Assembly: GCA_031551755.1 (NCBI GenBank)
Contig: JAVBNE010000069.1
Location: 3,463-67,462, forward strand
Direction of reading: 5' to 3'
Source: JAVBMU01 sp031551755
Lineage (GTDB): Bacteria; Actinomycetota; Actinomycetes; Actinomycetales; Cellulomonadaceae
Length of the DNA: 64,000 nt
Numbering within the stretch: position 1 is the stretch's first letter; every line of letters starts with the position of its first letter. A program made the translations under genes and the position numbers. The notes beneath the pieces were generated by a model. That model ran no database searches. It saw only the letters and a program-made list of their open reading frames with translations, and was not told where the DNA came from. Positions 60,724 to 64,000 of the stretch are shown in pieces.

Positions 60724-63700
60724 TGGCGCGCCACCCCGTCCGTAACCGCTCGACCAAAAGCGCCGCCGAATTGCACCGCACCTGGCTCAAACTTGTCGAC
60801 ACCGAGGGACCATTCCTGGCCATTCCGCCACTCAAGCGAGTATGGCCCGAGGGAATGCCACAGCTCGCCGGAGCACGGAAGGCAACCCTGGCCGACGCCC
60901 GCAAGGACTTCGAGTCCGCCTGGGAAAGCCACGACCGCAGCCCCGAGTCCGATACTGCGCTCGATACCTACCGCACGGCCCGCGACAAGTGGGTCGAGAC
61001 CGTACTGCGGGATGTCGCGGGCTGGTCCGAGTCGCTCACCTGGGGCGAAGTACCCGGTGTCATCGCCCAGTCCCCGAACCGTGCCATTACTGTCTACGCC
61101 CAGGCATCCCTTTGCGGCGGTGACGGTCTCGGCGTGATCGTGCATGTGATCGACCCTGTCGACTCGCTCCGCCAGGTGCCGGGCGACCTGTGGGCGGCGA
61201 ACCCGGTTGACCGAGTCGAGGCGATGTTACGCGAGAGCAAGACGCCGATCGGTATCGTTACTGACGGCCGCTGGTGGGGCCTGGTATGCGCACGCGAGGG
61301 CGCAATGGCTGCGTCGGGCATAGTCGACGCCCTCACCTGGACGGAGGAGCCGCGCACCCGCGACGCCTTCTTCGCCCTGATCGGACGCCAGTATCTCATC
61401 GGCGGCGACCCCGCTGAACGCCTCCCAGTGCTGTTCGAAGAATCGGTTGCTGCGGCCGAGGAGATTACCGAAGCGCTGGGCGCCCAGGTGCGCCGCGCGG
61501 TCGAACTGCTTGTCCAGTCGTTCTCCGAGAACGTCGCTGAAGCGAAACGTCACGGCCTGCCCGATCCGCTACCGGCCCGCTCGCACGACAGTTACGAGGC
61601 TGCCGTCACCGTCATGATGCGCTTGGTTTTCCTGCTCTTCGCTGAGGAACGCGGGCTGCTGCCGCAGGGCGAACTGTTCGACCAGGGCTACGGCATCGCC
61701 GGTGAACTTGACCGGCTCATAGCCCGCGAATCCGCGGAGAGCGAGGAAGTCCTCGATGCAACGTCACTCATCTGGCACCGGCTGCTGGCCACCAGTAACG
61801 CCCTGTACCGGGGAGCAACGTTCGAGAATCTCCGCATGCCTGCCTACGGCGGCTCGCTATTCGACCCCGAACGGTTCCCGTTCCTTACGGCCACGAACGA
61901 ATTCGGTGCTCTCGGCGTTACGGTCTCCGACCGCGTCATGCTGCATGTGCTGCGCGCTGTGCAGGTTGCCGAGGTGAAGGGCGAAGCCCGCCGTATCTCC
62001 TTCCGCGACATCGACGTCGAGCAGATTGGCTACATGTACGAAGGTCTGCTTGGCTACACCGCCACCGTGGCGCCGGAGGTGGTCGTCGGTATCCGCGGCA
62101 TCCGCGGCGAGGAACCCGAGATTCCTCTTGCCAAGCTGGAGGAACTCGCTGCAGCGCACACGGACCGCAAGAAGCTCGCAAAGGCGATTCGTGCCTTTAT
62201 CGCGGCCGACCAGCCCTCCGCGAAGTCGTCGTCGGAGGCCGCTATTGCCAAGGCTGTCGATGCGGATATTGATCCTGGCGTGGTGAGTGCGCTCACCCAG
62301 ACCGTTGGCGGCGACGTAGCGCTGCGTGAACGGATTAGGCCGTGGCTCGGGCTTCTCCGTCTTGATCTGCGCAACCGTCCCTTCGTCATCCTCGAAGGTG
62401 GGCTGCTTGTCAAGGAGACGCCCTCACGCAAGAACGCAGGGGCTCACTACACGCCTAAGTCTCTCGCCGAGGACGTTGTGAAGTACGCGCTGGAGCCACT
62501 GGTCTATGCGCCTGGTCCGCACCAAACCGCCAACCGTGACGACTGGAGGCTCAAGTCGTCCGCCGAGATCCTCAACCTTAAGGTCGCAGACATCGCCTGT
62601 GGTTCCGGAGCCTTCCTTGTCGCCGCCGCGCGCTTCCTCGCCGACCGCCTCGTTGAGGCGTGGGTCGCAGAGGACCGTGCACTCTCAGGACGCAAAGATC
62701 TACGTACGCTGGCGATCCGGGAGGTCATCGCGAAGTGTCTCTACGGCGCGGACATCAATGACATGGCCATTGAGATGTGCAAACTCTCGCTCTGGCTTGT
62801 TTCCCTCGATCGCGATCGGCCCTTCTCGTTTGTCGACGACAAGGTGTTTCTTGGTAACTCGTTGCTTGGTCTGACCGATACCAAGCAGTTGCGGGGCATG
62901 CACATCGACCCGGAGAAGGCGGAGTGCCAGCAGGGCATGCTTGACGTCTTCGAGTTCGACGCCGACTCGATCCTCAACCGCGCCGTCGAACTTCGTGAGG
63001 CTTTGGCCTCGCCAGTGGAATCTGATGACAGCCCTGCTCGGTCGGCGGCAGCCAAGCGACGTCAAAACGATCAGCTTCACGAGGTGACGGCCGACCTCCG
63101 CACGATAGCTGATGGTGTCGTGGCGACCGGGTTGTCGCTGGGCGGCAAGCCGGGCCGTGCTCTCGACGCAGCGTACGAAGACCTGCGGGAGGCGGCGCGA
63201 AAGGCATATCCGCCAGAGGGTAGGGCGGACCCAATCTGGCTCGATGCCAAGATCGAGCAAGGGCTCACGCCTACGGTGGAGACGGACTACGCACGCTGGA
63301 GGCCCCTCCATTGGGTCATCGAAGTCCCCGATGTGGTAGTGAAACATGGTGGTTTCGACGCAATCATTGGTAACCCGCCATTCCTCGGGGGCAGCAAGAT
63401 CACCGGAGCAATGGGCACCAATGTCCGCGACTGGTTTGTGAACGTCCTGGCTGACAGCAGGCGTGGTAACGCCGATCTTGTCGCGTACTTCTTCCTCCGA
63501 GCCGCCTCGCTCCTAAACCCAAGGGGAACCCTAGGGGTGATCGCGACGAACACCGTCGCCCAGGGCGATGCCCGCGAGGTTGGTCTGGAGGCGATGGTCG
63601 CCGACGGGTTCACCATCACGCGGGCCATCCAGTCACGATCGTGGCCAGGAGCCGGCGCGAACCTCGAGTTTGCTGCAGTCTGGGGCACGATTGCTCCTGT

Positions 63701-64000
63701 GGCTGAGACTGCCGAGCGAGTGGCAGACGACGTGCCCGTGCGGAGGATCAGCACACTGCTCGAAGCTGTGGGGCGAGTCGAAGGAAAGCCTCTCCAGCTC
63801 GCTGAGAACAAGGGCATTGTCTTCGAAGGATGCAAGCCTTACGGGATGGGATTCATCCTCGACCCGAGCGAGGCGCAAGAGTGGATTGCCGCCGATGCCC
63901 GCAACGCTGAAGTGCTGTTCCCCTACCTCAACGGCGAGGATCTCAATTCGCGTCCCGATGGATCGGCGGCGAGGTGGGTGATCGACTTCTTTAACCGCAC
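60723..64000 (+). CDS. drmMI: N6-adenine DNA methyltransferase, DrmMI-like (partial, runs off the window)
   Basis: More than 1090 codons, open to the end of the window. The ATG at 60723 overlaps the drmD stop. An N-terminal alpha-rich region of about 550 residues, then the methyltransferase core: AGAHYTPKSLAEDVVKYALEPL, motif I ADIACGSGAFLVAAARFLADRLVEAW (SAM-binding), GADINDMAIEMCKLSLWLVSLD and the catalytic DAIIGNPPFLGGSKITG (NPPF). This is the type IIG-like layout of DISARM DrmMI, which marks host DNA so that the system spares it. The target recognition region would come after the window end. It is not a plain type I HsdM because of its size and partner. Confidence 0.82.
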   Translation, partial: MARHPVRNRSTKSAAELHRTWLKLVDTEGPFLAIPPLKRVWPEGMPQLAGARKATLADARKDFESAWESHDRSPESDTALDTYRTARDKWVETVLRDVAGWSESLTWGEVPGVIAQSPNRAITVYAQASLCGGDGLGVIVHVIDPVDSLRQVPGDLWAANPVDRVEAMLRESKTPIGIVTDGRWWGLVCAREGAMAASGIVDALTWTEEPRTRDAFFALIGRQYLIGGDPAERLPVLFEESVAAAEEITEALGAQVRRAVELLVQSFSENVAEAKRHGLPDPLPARSHDSYEAAVTVMMRLVFLLFAEERGLLPQGELFDQGYGIAGELDRLIARESAESEEVLDATSLIWHRLLATSNALYRGATFENLRMPAYGGSLFDPERFPFLTATNEFGALGVTVSDRVMLHVLRAVQVAEVKGEARRISFRDIDVEQIGYMYEGLLGYTATVAPEVVVGIRGIRGEEPEIPLAKLEELAAAHTDRKKLAKAIRAFIAADQPSAKSSSEAAIAKAVDADIDPGVVSALTQTVGGDVALRERIRPWLGLLRLDLRNRPFVILEGGLLVKETPSRKNAGAHYTPKSLAEDVVKYALEPLVYAPGPHQTANRDDWRLKSSAEILNLKVADIACGSGAFLVAAARFLADRLVEAWVAEDRALSGRKDLRTLAIREVIAKCLYGADINDMAIEMCKLSLWLVSLDRDRPFSFVDDKVFLGNSLLGLTDTKQLRGMHIDPEKAECQQGMLDVFEFDADSILNRAVELREALASPVESDDSPARSAAAKRRQNDQLHEVTADLRTIADGVVATGLSLGGKPGRALDAAYEDLREAARKAYPPEGRADPIWLDAKIEQGLTPTVETDYARWRPLHWVIEVPDVVVKHGGFDAIIGNPPFLGGSKITGAMGTNVRDWFVNVLADSRRGNADLVAYFFLRAASLLNPRGTLGVIATNTVAQGDAREVGLEAMVADGFTITRAIQSRSWPGAGANLEFAAVWGTIAPVAETAERVADDVPVRRISTLLEAVGRVEGKPLQLAENKGIVFEGCKPYGMGFILDPSEAQEWIAADARNAEVLFPYLNGEDLNSRPDGSAARWVIDFFNR

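Noticed and set aside
1..64000. CRISPR array
   Set aside because: No regularly spaced 25-40 bp repeats were seen; the repeats found are a duplication at 2253-2403 and short tandem motifs at 28207-28267 and 31455-31486.

Overview
The window is high-GC chromosomal DNA from an actinobacterium (Actinomycetia). The evidence is the gene order around the replication origin: trxB-trxA ... parB-parA-rsmG-jag-yidC-yidD-rnpA-rpmH // dnaA-dnaN-gnd-recF-DUF721-gyrB-gyrA-DUF3566-tRNA-Ile-DLW39-tRNA-Ala. Further support comes from an inositol-1-phosphate synthase, GTG starts on many genes and mycobacteria-like blocks (cca/NUDIX/DUF6049/MurJ). A narrower placement (Propionibacteriales or Micrococcales) is only a guess.

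Layout. 1-5.1 kb: N-terminus of a class A penicillin-binding protein, PadR regulator, inositol-1-phosphate synthase, an MprF-like lysyl-phosphatidylglycerol synthase-type protein and a DMT permease. 5.2-7.8 kb: a tandem pair of related lipoprotein genes; the first is split by an IS5-family element whose ends and 3-bp target duplication can be read exactly. 7.9-14.3 kb: a putative leaderless bacteriocin locus. It has a 57-residue cationic, Trp-rich peptide of the lacticin Q / aureocin A53 type, two bPH2 (YdbS/YdbT-like) membrane proteins downstream, and a divergent ABC exporter, small membrane protein and LysR-type HTH protein. An IS3-family element sits between the two halves. 14.3-18.5 kb: TetR, SRPBCC-DUF2867, MFS permease and polysaccharide deacetylase.

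18.5-30.9 kb: conserved core block with CCA-adding enzyme, NUDIX hydrolase, DUF6049, lipid II flippase MurJ, a membrane pseudokinase, thioredoxin reductase/thioredoxin, an aminotransferase and a D-Ala-D-Ala ligase-like enzyme. 30.9-37.6 kb: a nearly gene-free stretch holding four parS-like sites, one GNAT gene and a decayed IS481-type transposase; two more parS sites lie inside parA and next to the rsmG start. 37.6-57.1 kb: the parAB/oriC/gyrase core, with DnaA boxes on both sides of dnaA and one before gyrB.

57.1-64.0 kb: just past tRNA-Ala comes a defence-type locus. A decayed excisionase-like HTH gene is followed by a DrmD-like SNF2 helicase and a DrmMI-like adenine methyltransferase that runs off the window. 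This is the arrangement of a class 1 DISARM system; drmA, drmB and drmC would have to lie beyond the right edge.
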